A stretch of 64,000 nucleotides of DNA from Rhodospirillaceae bacterium (GTDB lineage Bacteria > Pseudomonadota > Alphaproteobacteria > DSM-16000 > Inquilinaceae): positions 124,001-188,000 of the forward strand of contig JACKIG010000007.1 of assembly GCA_020638595.1 (NCBI GenBank), in the 5' to 3' direction. The position numbers and the translations under genes are program-made. Each line of letters opens with the position of its first letter. Position 1 is the stretch's first letter. Shown here piece after piece: positions 1-8,998 of this stretch. Below the pieces are notes generated by a model, which was not told the DNA's origin, did not search any database, and saw nothing but the letters and a program-made list of their open reading frames with translations.

Positions 1-730
1 CGCAGAACATCTGCACCGCTTCCGCGCAGTGCGGGTCCGAGCCGCCGAGGGCGGCTTCCGACACCTCGTGCGGTGCGCGCATCGGCGCGTCGTCGACGCC
101 GTCGATGGCGGCCAGGCTCTCATAGAGATTGACCAGGCCCATGCCGGAGATGACGCGCTCCGCCGACACATGGGCGAAGCGGCGGCGCAGATGCGCCAGG
201 ACAGCGGCTTCGCGGTCGTTTGCCGGGGCCATGGTGACATGGCCGCCCTCGCCCGGCAGGGCACGCCAGCGGCCGTGCATGGGGACGAGGCTGGATACGC
301 CCAGGCCGGTTCCGGGGCCGAGGATGGCGATGGCCTCGCCCTGGATCGGTGCACCGCCGCCGACCTGGACGACGTCGCCGGCCTGCAGATGGGGCACGGC
401 CAGCGCCACGGCCAGGAAATCGTTGACCACCTCCAGCCGGTCGAAGCCGAACTGCGCCCGCAGCTCGGAGATCGAGAACGCCCAGGGCAGGTTGGTCATC
501 TCGACGCGGTCGTCCAGCACCGGGCAGGCGATGGCGATCGCCGCCCGCTTCGGCAAGACCGGTGGGCGTATCTGGGCCAGGTAGGCGGTGATGGCCGCTT
601 GCAGGCTCTCATGATCGGCGCAGCGCATCAGCGCGACGGCGGTGATGCCGCCGGCGCCGGCAAGTCCGAATCGGACATTGGTGGCGCCGAGGTCGGCGAG
701 CAGCGCTGGCGCGGATACGTCGGCGGTCAT
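1..730 (-). CDS. glk: Glucokinase, C-terminus cut by window edge
   Basis: Phosphorylates glucose with ATP in the cytoplasm. The 243 visible residues carry the bacterial Glk signatures: the phosphate-binding strand LADLGATNVRFG at residues 11-22, the catalytic Asp in VVNDF (about residue 104), LGPGTGLG at 137-144 and GEGGH at 160-164. The family is usually about 320 residues, so roughly the last quarter lies outside the window. The start is an ATG preceded by an AGGAAA ribosome-binding site just upstream. A perfect 19-bp palindrome lies about 115 bases upstream and may be its operator. No other sugar-catabolism gene is visible beside it. Family assignment is confident; substrate preference is inferred from the family. 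Confidence 0.9.
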   Translation of the reverse strand, partial: MTADVSAPALLADLGATNVRFGLAGAGGITAVALMRCADHESLQAAITAYLAQIRPPVLPKRAAIAIACPVLDDRVEMTNLPWAFSISELRAQFGFDRLEVVNDFLAVALAVPHLQAGDVVQVGGGAPIQGEAIAILGPGTGLGVSSLVPMHGRWRALPGEGGHVTMAPANDREAAVLAHLRRRFAHVSAERVISGMGLVNLYESLAAIDGVDDAPMRAPHEVSEAALGGSDPHCAEAVQMFC

Positions 731-844
731 ATTTTTTTTCCTGCACTGTGGGGCGGCCGCGACCAATGGATTAGCGGCCCCCGGCCGAAGACGCCACCCC
801 GATCGGCGGCCCGTTGCGAGTCCGCAACGAAGGCCGCGGGCTGG

Positions 845-863
845 AGTTTAGTGCGACTAAACT
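845..863. promoter_or_regulatory. Perfect palindrome upstream of glk, candidate operator
   Basis: AGTTTAGT-GCG-ACTAAACT is an 8-base inverted repeat around a 3-base centre. It lies about 115 bases upstream of the glucokinase start, in an otherwise GC-rich stretch. The size and symmetry fit a dimeric repressor site; ROK- or LacI-type sugar regulators use such sites, but no regulator is visible nearby. That it is an operator is inference. Confidence 0.4.
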
Positions 864-1009
864 GGCGATCAGGAACCGCAGTGCAACATTGTCGCGGCTG
901 GCATGGGCGCGGGGCCACAAGGGCCGCCGGCGGTGCCGCAATAACCCTTTGCATTGTGGGCAAAAGCGATTTGCTCTTGATTGCGACACCGCCCGACGGC
1001 ATATTGTGC

Positions 1010-1103
1010 AGTGCGACATGCGGGCGATGCCCGTCTGTCGTAGCGCACTTCTTGGGCGTTTCCTCCCTAAACTTGGGCCGCTCCCATGCGGCCCATTTTT
1101 TTT
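1010..1103 (+). ncRNA. Candidate trans-acting sRNA with CCUCCC loop
   Basis: Three consecutive structures fit a small regulatory RNA. First, a hairpin whose stems are AGTG/CACT (1010-1013 with 1046-1049), CGACA/TGTCG (1014-1018 with 1036-1040) and CGGGC/GCCCG (1021-1025 with 1029-1033). Second, a GTTT/AAAC stem (1058-1061 with 1069-1072) that displays CCTCCCT in its loop, an anti-Shine-Dalgarno sequence. Third, a Rho-independent terminator at 1075-1103 with eight Ts. A weak promoter (TTGATT at 977, CATATT at 1000, 17-base spacing) sits just before it. Alphaproteobacterial sRNAs of the alpha-r14/CIN and cuckoo type carry the same CU-rich loop motif. No protein gene on this strand ends here, so the terminator needs another transcript. 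Confidence 0.6.
1075..1103 (+). terminator. Rho-independent terminator of the sRNA candidate
   Basis: Perfect 7-base stem GGGCCGC / GCGGCCC with a TCCCAT loop, then A and eight Ts. It is one of the best intrinsic terminators in the window, yet no plus-strand protein gene precedes it. Confidence 0.75.
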
Positions 1104-1189
1104 GCCTTTCGTCTGTCGAAACGCCAGCGAAACCCAATGCCACAATCGTGGCATCGGGGCAAGGACGGATAGGTCGATTCGATAGGGGG

Positions 1190-2086
1190 TTACGCGCCGT
1201 GCAGGGCCAACAGCGGCTGGCGGCCCAGATCCTCCACCAGCCGGGCCATGTGGTCGGCCAGCGTGGTCAGGTAGGCCTTCGGCGTCAGGTTCTGCTCGTC
1301 CATGTACAGCGACCGGTTGATCTCGATCTGCATCGCATGGATGGCCAGGTCGGGCCGGCCGTAGTGGCGGGTGGTATAGCCGCCGGCATACGGCGTGTTG
1401 CGCGCCGTGCGGTAGCCCAGCCCGGCAATCAGGCTTTCGGCCGCTTCCACGACCAGGGGCGCGCAGGTCTGGCCGTGGCAGTCGCCGAGAACGAAGTCGA
1501 CCGGGAGCTGGGCGTCCGAGCCGTTGCCCCCGACCGACGGCATGGAATGGCAGTCCAGCAGGACGCAGAAGCCGAATTGGCGGACCGTCTCGTCGATCAG
1601 CCGCCGCAACGCCGTGTGGTAGGGCCGATAGCACTGGTTGACGCGCTCCACCGCCTCGGCAAAGCGCAGCTTGCGGGCATAGATTTCCTGGCCGTGCGCG
1701 ACGACGCGGGCGATGGTGCCAAGCCCGCAGGCGACGCGGGCGGAGCGCGTGTTGACGTAGGAGGGCAGCGCATCGGCAAACATGCCGGGGTCCAGTTCGT
1801 ACGCCTCGCGATTGATATCGAGATAGGCGCGGGCGAACTTGGCGGTGATCAGGGGAACGCCCAGCGATGCGGCGTCGGCGAAGATGTGGTCGACGAAGCT
1901 GTCTTCCGAACGGCGAAGGCTGTGCGGGTCGAGGCGCGAGCTTTCGACGAACGCCTCGGGATAGCAGCGGCCGCTATGGGGGGACGCCAGGACCACGGGC
2001 AGGCGCTGGACCCGCGGCGACCGGACCTGAACCGGCGGGCCGGAGCAGTGGTCGGCAAGGTCCATGTCGGGCAGGGGGGTGAACAT
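1190..2086 (-). CDS. N-formylglutamate amidohydrolase family protein
   Basis: Zinc-dependent hydrolase family that releases glutamate and formate from N-formylglutamate, the last step of one histidine-degradation route. Visible signatures are VLASPHSG near the start, the RSEDSFVD segment, LLDCHSMP and the C-terminal QIEINRSLYMDE, with conserved His, Glu and Asp that bind zinc in this family. About 298 residues from the chosen ATG, normal for the family. A longer frame upstream is Arg- and Pro-rich and looks non-coding; another ATG seven codons downstream is possible. No other hut genes are nearby, so the substrate could be another N-formyl or N-acyl amino acid. Family call is firm, substrate is inferred. 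Confidence 0.85.
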   Translation of the reverse strand: MFTPLPDMDLADHCSGPPVQVRSPRVQRLPVVLASPHSGRCYPEAFVESSRLDPHSLRRSEDSFVDHIFADAASLGVPLITAKFARAYLDINREAYELDPGMFADALPSYVNTRSARVACGLGTIARVVAHGQEIYARKLRFAEAVERVNQCYRPYHTALRRLIDETVRQFGFCVLLDCHSMPSVGGNGSDAQLPVDFVLGDCHGQTCAPLVVEAAESLIAGLGYRTARNTPYAGGYTTRHYGRPDLAIHAMQIEINRSLYMDEQNLTPKAYLTTLADHMARLVEDLGRQPLLALHGA

Positions 2087-2386
2087 CGGCAACGGGAACG
2101 CTACGCCAGACCGCGCACGGCGCGGCCCTCGGGACGCTGGTCGGCAGGTGGGGAAAGCGTCGACACCTTCGGCAAGCACTCCGGCTGGCAAGGGGCATTT
2201 GCGCTGGTCATCGAACTATCATTGATTGGCATTTGCACAAGAGGCAATTGTGCCCTTGCGCATCATGATAAGCAATCGAACGGTTGTAGCTGCGCCCGGG
2301 CCATCTGCACCACCGCGGCAGGGCCGGACAGCGCAGGCGGCGGCCCCCGGATGGCGTGCCCGCGCCACTTTTTTTGCCCGGCGCAT
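2087..2386. other. Non-coding gap before groES
   Basis: No credible gene. The left part is the upstream region of the amidohydrolase gene. On the plus strand a short terminator-like hairpin lies at 2352-2375, just before the groESL promoter. The part from 2216 to 2290 is less GC-rich than its surroundings and probably contains promoters, but no clear -35/-10 pair could be picked. Confidence 0.4.
2352..2375 (+). terminator. Terminator-like hairpin just upstream of groESL promoter
   Basis: Stem TGGCG / CGCCA with a TGCCCG loop, one C and seven Ts. It reads in the plus direction, where no protein gene precedes it. It may end an unannotated transcript or shield the groESL promoter from readthrough. 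The five-pair stem is short, so confidence is moderate. Confidence 0.45.
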
Positions 2387-2415
2387 CTTGATCTGGCCCA
2401 AGCTTCGTGCCATCT
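2387..2415 (+). promoter_or_regulatory. Sigma-32 type heat-shock promoter of groESL
   Basis: CTTGAT, 15 bases, then TGCCATCT. This matches the sigma-32 (RpoH) pattern CTTGAA-N13-15-CCCCATNT at five of six and six of eight positions. It ends six bases before the CIRCE element. The hsp20 promoter elsewhere in the window has the same 15-base spacing. Confidence 0.55.
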
Positions 2416-2421
2416 ACGCCG

Positions 2422-2448
2422 CTAGCACTCACCGGGCGTGAGTGCTAG
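2422..2448. promoter_or_regulatory. CIRCE element (HrcA operator) of groESL
   Basis: CTAGCACTC-N9-GAGTGCTAG, a perfect nine-base inverted repeat with the nine-base spacing that defines CIRCE. The consensus is TTAGCACTC-N9-GAGTGCTAA. It lies between the heat-shock promoter and groES, so bound HrcA would block initiation or early elongation. hrcA itself is not in the window. Confidence 0.93.
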
Positions 2449-2496
2449 TAACCCCTTCGAACACTGGTCTAACTGAGATTTGCGAGAGGAACGGTC

Positions 2497-2808
2497 ATGA
2501 AATTCCGTCCGCTGCATGATCGCGTGTTGGTGCGCCGCATCGAGCAGGATGAGCGCACCAAGGGCGGCATCATCATCCCCGACACGGCAAAGGAAAAGCC
2601 CCAGGAGGGCGAGATCGTCGCGGCCGGTCCGGGTGCGCGCAACGAGCAGGGCGAACTGGTCGCCCTCGACGTGAAGGTGGGCGATCGGGTGCTGTTCGGC
2701 AAGTGGTCGGGCACCGAGGTCAAGATCGACGGCGAAGACCTGCTGATCATGAAAGAGAGCGACCTTCTCGGCGTGATCGAGGCTTCGGCCGCCGCCAAGG
2801 CCGCGTAA
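2497..2808 (+). CDS. groES: Co-chaperonin GroES
   Basis: Forms the heptameric lid of the GroEL folding chamber in the cytoplasm. The 103-residue protein opens with the typical MKFRPLHDRVLVRR, has the mobile loop around KTKGGI-like ERTKGGIIIPDTA, and the conserved VLFGKWSGTEVKIDGEDLLIM end region. A GAGAGGA ribosome-binding site lies just before the ATG. It is the first gene of a two-gene operon with groEL, 75 bases apart, behind a CIRCE element and a sigma-32-like promoter, so both heat-shock regulons should act on it. Nothing odd was seen. Confidence 0.98.
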   Translation: MKFRPLHDRVLVRRIEQDERTKGGIIIPDTAKEKPQEGEIVAAGPGARNEQGELVALDVKVGDRVLFGKWSGTEVKIDGEDLLIMKESDLLGVIEASAAAKAA

Positions 2809-2883
2809 GGCGCATCCCCACCTCCGTACGGCCGGATACTCCGAGGCACCATTCAATCAAGCAAGGATAAGGGACAGATCCCT

Positions 2884-4527
<1,644 letters not shown>

Positions 4528-4564
4528 GTCCGAACGCCGAAACCGACCATCGACAGCCTATCGA

Positions 4565-4597
4565 CGGGGCCGCTGCGGCGGCCCCGTTTCATTTTGC
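4565..4597 (+). terminator. Terminator after groEL
   Basis: Stem CGGGGCCG / CGGCCCCG with a six-base loop, followed by TTTCATTTT. It lies 37 bases after the groEL stop and before the transporter gene. Confidence 0.8.
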
Positions 4598-4634
4598 TTG
4601 CCCGGCCGGTCCGCCGGCCCCATCGCTGGCTGCC

Positions 4635-5528
4635 ATGACCCAAGGCCCCCAACAGCGTTATGCAGCCGGCCTGGCGCTTTCGGCGTCGGGCATGCTGGTG
4701 ATCAGCCCGGATGCGCTGCTGCTGCGCCTGGTCGAGCATGCGGGCATCTGGGACGTTGCCTTCTACCGATCCGTCGGGATCGCCACCAGCCTGACGCTGG
4801 TGCTCAGCCTGATGCACCGGGCGTCGCCCTTGCGCATCTATGCCGGGCTGGGCCGGGACGGCTGGGTGGCCGCAGCCACTATGGGGGCCTCTACCATCTG
4901 CTTCGTGTCGGCGGTGGCCCTCACCACCGTCGCCAATACGCTGGTCATCCTGGCGACCATGCCGCTGTTCAGTGCCGTCATCGGGTGGGTGGTCCTGGGC
5001 GAGCGCGTCAGCCGCAATACGGCAGTGGCGATGCTGGTGGCGCTGGCCGGGATCGTCGTCATCTTCGCCGACAGCCTGGGCGGCGGCACCTGGACCGGCG
5101 ACCTGTTCGCCCTTGCCGTGGCGGTGCTGCAAAGCTTCAGCCTGGTGATGCTGCGGCGGGCCCGCCGGCCGCTGGCCCTTCGGGCGGTGGGGGCGTCCGG
5201 CTTCCTGGCCGCCCCCGTCGCCCTGATCTTTGCCGCGCCGATGGCGGTGGCCGGCCAGGACCTGGTGATCGTGGGGTTCCAGGGGCTGGTTCAGATCCCG
5301 CTGGCGCTGGGTCTGTTCTTCAGCGGCACACGCTTCCTGTTCGCGGCGGAGGTGGCGCTGCTGTCGCTGGTGGAGACGATCCTGGGCCCGCTATGGGCCT
5401 GGCTCGGCGTCGGTGAGGTGCCGTCCGCGTTGGCGCTGGCCGGTGGCCTGATGGTGCTGATGGCGATCGCCGGGAACGCCGCTGCCGGTCTGCGGCGGCG
5501 AAGGACCGCCGCCGCAGGGACCGGTTAG
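4635..5528 (+). CDS. EamA/DMT family transporter
   Basis: Ten-helix inner-membrane protein of the drug/metabolite transporter superfamily, 297 residues. Two EamA repeats are visible: residues about 8-137 and 150-283, each with five hydrophobic segments. The first repeat ends with the typical PLFSAVIGWVVLGERVS and the second with ETILGPLWAWLGVGEVPS, both family hallmarks. Such proteins usually export amino acids, nucleosides or small metabolites; the substrate cannot be read from the sequence. It stands alone, separated from groEL by a terminator and convergent with the protease gene. Confidence 0.88.
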   Translation: MTQGPQQRYAAGLALSASGMLVISPDALLLRLVEHAGIWDVAFYRSVGIATSLTLVLSLMHRASPLRIYAGLGRDGWVAAATMGASTICFVSAVALTTVANTLVILATMPLFSAVIGWVVLGERVSRNTAVAMLVALAGIVVIFADSLGGGTWTGDLFALAVAVLQSFSLVMLRRARRPLALRAVGASGFLAAPVALIFAAPMAVAGQDLVIVGFQGLVQIPLALGLFFSGTRFLFAAEVALLSLVETILGPLWAWLGVGEVPSALALAGGLMVLMAIAGNAAAGLRRRRTAAAGTG

Positions 5529-5549
5529 CAGGGCAGGCAAGGCCGGCCC

Positions 5550-6473
5550 TCAGCCCTGGCCGGGGGCCGGCTGCTCGACAGGCGCGTCGACGGCGGCGTA
5601 GGGCAGCGGCTGCGTCGATGCCGGGACCGGATCGTACCGGTCGAGATAGCGCCGCAGGTCGGCGGTGAAGGCGCGGCTGTCCACGGCGATGTTGACCGGC
5701 TCGTCGCCGGACAGGTTGATCTTGCTGACCAGCGCGATCACGGTCGGCCGGCCGTCGAGGACCACGAACAGCGGCGACCCGCTGTCGCCCTGCACGATGT
5801 CGCAATGGTGCATGACGGCATTGTCGCGGGTGTAGTCGGTGATGTCGCAGCCCTCGTGCGCCGTCAGCTGTTCGGAATGATCGCCGCTGTAGCCGGCCTG
5901 GGTGATGCTCAGCCAGCCGCCGTGGGTGGCGCTGTCCAGCTCCTGCTGGGTCAGGCCATGGACCTCGAAATACCCGACCTTGCCGCCGATCGGGTCGGCC
6001 AGCAGGATGAAGGCATAGTCCAGGCCGTCCTGCGTGCCCATCAGGCTGCCTTCGTAGTCGAAGCCGGGGGCCACCCAGAACGACTCGACCTCCGACCGCG
6101 CCGCGTACTGGCCCTTGTTGTAGCCGGCGTAGAAGGTGGTGGGCGGCTGGTAGAATTCCCGGTCCGTATAGCCCACCACGCAATGGGCGGCCGTCAGGAC
6201 GACACTGGGGCTGACCAGCACGCCCGAGCAGTGACCGCCGTCCGCGAAGGTCAGCTTGCCGATGGCGTCCCATCCGCGATTCTCCGGGGAGACCACCACA
6301 CGGTCGTCATGGCCGAAAAGCTGCCACGGGTCGATATACATCTGGGCGCTGGCCGGCTGGATGGAGATGCCCAGCATCGCAAGCCCGGCGAGCCCGGCAA
6401 GCAGGGAACCACAGCGCGGCAAGCGATCGCGATCGGGGGACTGGGCGGTCATGGTGTATGGCTCCTTCGCCAT
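5550..6473 (-). CDS. Secreted trypsin-like serine protease
   Basis: Chymotrypsin-fold (S1) peptidase exported from the cell. A signal peptide with a hydrophobic core at about residues 22-38 ends at ASA-Q. All three catalytic residues are seen: His97 in LTAAHC, Asp152 in the DGLDYAFI segment and Ser231 in GDSGSP. Cys82/Cys98 bracket the histidine as in trypsin. The 307-residue length fits a single catalytic domain with a short Pro-rich tail. A second ATG at codon 8 is also possible. No inhibitor or partner gene lies beside it. Target proteins are unknown. Confidence 0.85.
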   Translation of the reverse strand: MAKEPYTMTAQSPDRDRLPRCGSLLAGLAGLAMLGISIQPASAQMYIDPWQLFGHDDRVVVSPENRGWDAIGKLTFADGGHCSGVLVSPSVVLTAAHCVVGYTDREFYQPPTTFYAGYNKGQYAARSEVESFWVAPGFDYEGSLMGTQDGLDYAFILLADPIGGKVGYFEVHGLTQQELDSATHGGWLSITQAGYSGDHSEQLTAHEGCDITDYTRDNAVMHHCDIVQGDSGSPLFVVLDGRPTVIALVSKINLSGDEPVNIAVDSRAFTADLRRYLDRYDPVPASTQPLPYAAVDAPVEQPAPGQG

Positions 6474-6703
6474 CTGGTTCTTGCTCTCGTGCGATCACCT
6501 TCGCGTGCACCGGGCGCGATCGCAGTGATGGCGATCACGGGGGGGATCGCCCTGCGGCCTGGAAGTGCGCTATAGCCTGCGCATTTGGCGAACCGGCGTC
6601 CAGCCTAAGGCACAAGCCTGACCGGAAGGTGAATCATGGCGTCGCACCGCCGCCGGGGATGCGGACCGGACCGTGCCCGCCGATCAACGCGAAAGGATCA
6701 CCG

Positions 6704-7324
6704 ATGCTCAAGATCCACGGCCGCAACAACTCCTCCAACGTGCAGAAGGTGTTGTGGACCTGTGCCGAGATGGCCTTGCCGTTCGAGCGCATCGATGTCG
6801 GCGGCGCCTTCGGCGGCAACCGCGAGCCCGCCTATCTGGCGCTCAATCCCAACGGCCTGGTGCCGGTCATCGAAGACGACGGCGTCGTCCTGTGGGAAAG
6901 CAACACCATCATCCGCTACCTGGCGGCGCGCTATGGCGACGGCAGCCTGCTGCCGGGCGATCCGGCCGGACGCGGGCGGGTCGAACAGTGGATGGACTGG
7001 TCGGCGACGACGCTGGGGCCGGCCATGGCGCCGCTGTTCTTCGGGCTGATCCGCACACCGCCGGACCAGCGCGATCACGCCGCGATGGACAAGAGCCGCA
7101 CGCAGACCGCCGCGACGCTGGCGATCCTGGATGCCGAACTGGCCCGCCGGCCCTTCGTCGCCGGCGACCATCTGACCCTGGCCGACATGCCGGCCGGCAT
7201 CATCGCCTATCGCTGGTACGCCTTCGATATCGAGCATCCCGACCTGCCCAACCTTGCCGCCTGGTACGCCCGCCTGACGGAACGGCCCGCATTCCGCCAG
7301 CACGTGATGATCGGCGTAACGTGA
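6704..7324 (+). CDS. Glutathione S-transferase family protein
   Basis: Cytosolic GST of 206 residues. The N-terminal thioredoxin-like domain shows MLKIHGRNNSSNVQKVLW, the cis-proline segment NPNGLVPVIEDDG and the glutathione-binding ESNTIIRYLA near residue 67. The C-terminal all-helical domain has the ADMPAGIIAYRWY region. The start has a GAAAGGA ribosome-binding site seven bases upstream; longer frames upstream lack GST similarity. The active residue is probably Asn or Ser near residues 8-11, as in the beta/theta-like bacterial classes. Substrate is unknown. Confidence 0.9.
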   Translation: MLKIHGRNNSSNVQKVLWTCAEMALPFERIDVGGAFGGNREPAYLALNPNGLVPVIEDDGVVLWESNTIIRYLAARYGDGSLLPGDPAGRGRVEQWMDWSATTLGPAMAPLFFGLIRTPPDQRDHAAMDKSRTQTAATLAILDAELARRPFVAGDHLTLADMPAGIIAYRWYAFDIEHPDLPNLAAWYARLTERPAFRQHVMIGVT

Positions 7325-7375
7325 GGGGGGCAGTTGCGCCGGGGACGCAGGTTGGCCCGTGCCGGTGAGCCGCCG

Positions 7376-8026
7376 ATGACGCCGCCGGGCCGGCCCCGCC
7401 GCTGGGCGGCTATCGCCGCTCTTGCGGTCGCTGTGCCGGCGGCACCGGCGGCAGGCCATCCGCATGGCTGGATCGACGTGCAAAGTACCGTGGTGTTCGA
7501 TGGCGCGGGCAGGATCACGGCGCTCAGCCTGGACTGGCTGTTCGACGACATCTATTCCGTCTTCATTCTGGACGGGCTGCCGGCGGACGGCGAGGCCAGG
7601 GGTGCGGCGCTGCGGGAAATCGCCCGGCAGGACCTGGAGAACCTGCGCGAGTACGGGTATTTCACGGACCTGCGCGTCGATGGCGCCCGCGTGGAGACCG
7701 GCATGGTCGACGAGTTCGATACCGGCCTGCGGGACGAGCGGCTGTGGCTGCGCTTCACGGTGCCGTTGCAGACCCCCGTCGATCCGCGCGCCGATGCCGT
7801 CACCTTTGCGGTGTACGACCCCACCTATTTCCTTGAGGTCCTGCACGTGGAGGAAACGCCCGTCATCCTTGCCGGTGCCGGGACCGCGGGGTGCAGCGCC
7901 CGGGTCCGCCAGCCGGCACCGACGCTGGAGGCCATCGGCCTGGCCGCGTCCCTCGACCGGAGCGAAAGCGCCGGGGATACGCTGGGCGAGGTGTTTGCGC
8001 AGTGGGTGACGATCACATGCGAATAG
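7376..8026 (+). CDS. DUF1007 family periplasmic protein
   Basis: Predicted exported protein of 216 residues with a signal peptide ending near PAAG-HPHGW. The HPHGWID motif right after the cleavage site and the alternation of beta segments (VVFDGAGRITALSLDWLFDD) are the mark of the DUF1007 family. These proteins are nearly always encoded beside NicO nickel/cobalt permeases, as here, where the next gene overlaps by 10 bases. The role is inferred to be metal delivery or sensing on the periplasmic side. A TTG start 14 codons earlier is possible but less likely. Confidence 0.8.
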   Translation: MTPPGRPRRWAAIAALAVAVPAAPAAGHPHGWIDVQSTVVFDGAGRITALSLDWLFDDIYSVFILDGLPADGEARGAALREIARQDLENLREYGYFTDLRVDGARVETGMVDEFDTGLRDERLWLRFTVPLQTPVDPRADAVTFAVYDPTYFLEVLHVEETPVILAGAGTAGCSARVRQPAPTLEAIGLAASLDRSESAGDTLGEVFAQWVTITCE

Positions 8027-8994
8027 CCGCCCAGCCCTTGGGCCGCTACTGGCTTGCGGCCGGGACGATCGTGCTGGTGGCCGGCCTGGTCTGGCTGGCG
8101 GGATCGCTGGCGGGTGCGGATGCCTGGGCCGCGCTGATGCACGAGATGCGGTCGATCCAGCGCGACCTGCACGACCGCCTGGCCGACGCCATCCGCGCCG
8201 TGAGGGACGACAGGGCGGCCGTCGCCGGGCTGATCGGGCTCAGCTTCCTGTACGGCCTGTTCCATGCGGCCGGGCCGGGCCACGGCAAGGCCGTGCTGAC
8301 CGCCTATCTGCTGACGCATGGCCGGCGCTTGCAGCGTGGCGTATGGCTGGCGGTGGGGGCCAGCATCTGCCAGGGGCTGACGGCGATCGTCCTGGTCTAT
8401 GGCCTCGTTTACCTGGCCGGATACGCGGCCAGCGACAGCCAGGGCACGATCGCCTGGGCCGAGCGGGTGAGTTTCGCCCTGGTGGCGCTGCTTGGCGCGG
8501 CGCTGGCGCTGCGGGCCGGCCTTGCCTTGTCCCGATCGGGGCGGGGCGGCCCCGGCGATGACCATCACCATGACCATGACCACGGCCATGCCCACGGCGC
8601 GCATGCGGGGTGCGGCCATGCCCATGTCCCGACGCCGGACCAGGTGGACGGCGTGCGCGACCTCAGGACGGCTGCCGGCGTCATCCTGTCGATCGGCCTC
8701 AGGCCGTGCAGCGGCGCGGTGCTGGTGCTTGTCTTCGCCCAGGTGCTGTCGCTGCCCTGGGCGGGGGCCGGGGCGGTCGCCGCCATGTCCGCAGGCACGG
8801 CGACCGCGGTGGCCGGCCTGGCCGTGCTTGCGGTCAGCCTGCGGCGCTGGTCCCTGTCCCTTGGCGGGTCGATGGGTCGGGGGCTCGGGATTGTGGTGAG
8901 CTGCGCCGCCCTGCTGGGCGGCGCGGCGATCTGCTGGATGGGGGTGACGCTGTTTACGTCATCCTTCGGGCCGGTGCATCCGCTGGCGCCCTGA
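8017..8994 (+). CDS. NicO/RcnA-like nickel/cobalt transporter
   Basis: Inner-membrane metal transporter of 325 residues. The hallmark FHAAGPGHGKAVLTAYLL lies near residue 84, the second conserved block SIGLRPCSGAVLVLVFA near residue 225, and between them a cytoplasmic or periplasmic loop of Asp, His and Gly (DDHHHDHDHGHAHG). Six to seven hydrophobic segments are visible. RcnA relatives export Ni and Co; others in alphaproteobacteria are proposed importers. Translation is coupled to the DUF1007 gene. The position next to the zinc regulon raises the possibility that zinc is handled. Direction and metal are not decidable from sequence. Confidence 0.82.
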   Translation: MRIAAQPLGRYWLAAGTIVLVAGLVWLAGSLAGADAWAALMHEMRSIQRDLHDRLADAIRAVRDDRAAVAGLIGLSFLYGLFHAAGPGHGKAVLTAYLLTHGRRLQRGVWLAVGASICQGLTAIVLVYGLVYLAGYAASDSQGTIAWAERVSFALVALLGAALALRAGLALSRSGRGGPGDDHHHDHDHGHAHGAHAGCGHAHVPTPDQVDGVRDLRTAAGVILSIGLRPCSGAVLVLVFAQVLSLPWAGAGAVAAMSAGTATAVAGLAVLAVSLRRWSLSLGGSMGRGLGIVVSCAALLGGAAICWMGVTLFTSSFGPVHPLAP

Positions 8995-8998
8995 GGCG

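Larger units (their letters stand above)
731..1189. other. 459-base non-coding stretch with palindromes, sRNA candidate
   Basis: No convincing protein gene is present; the open frames here have shadow-like composition. It holds the upstream region of glucokinase, a perfect palindrome at 845-863, a strong hairpin followed by a CCTCCC loop and a terminator at 1010-1103, and a second inverted repeat (ATGCCAC-N4-GTGGCAT) at 1137-1154 close to the end of the amidohydrolase gene. Confidence 0.6.

Noticed and set aside
727..1143. 138-codon minus-strand frame upstream of glk
   Set aside because: Composition is unlike neighbouring proteins, it covers the palindrome and the terminator, and no ribosome-binding site is seen.
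29..2425. Very long plus-strand open frame of about 800 codons across the first 2.4 kb
   Set aside because: It is the antisense shadow of glk and the amidohydrolase gene: Arg/Gly/Ala-rich, no domain, and it runs through the sRNA terminator and intergenic repeats.
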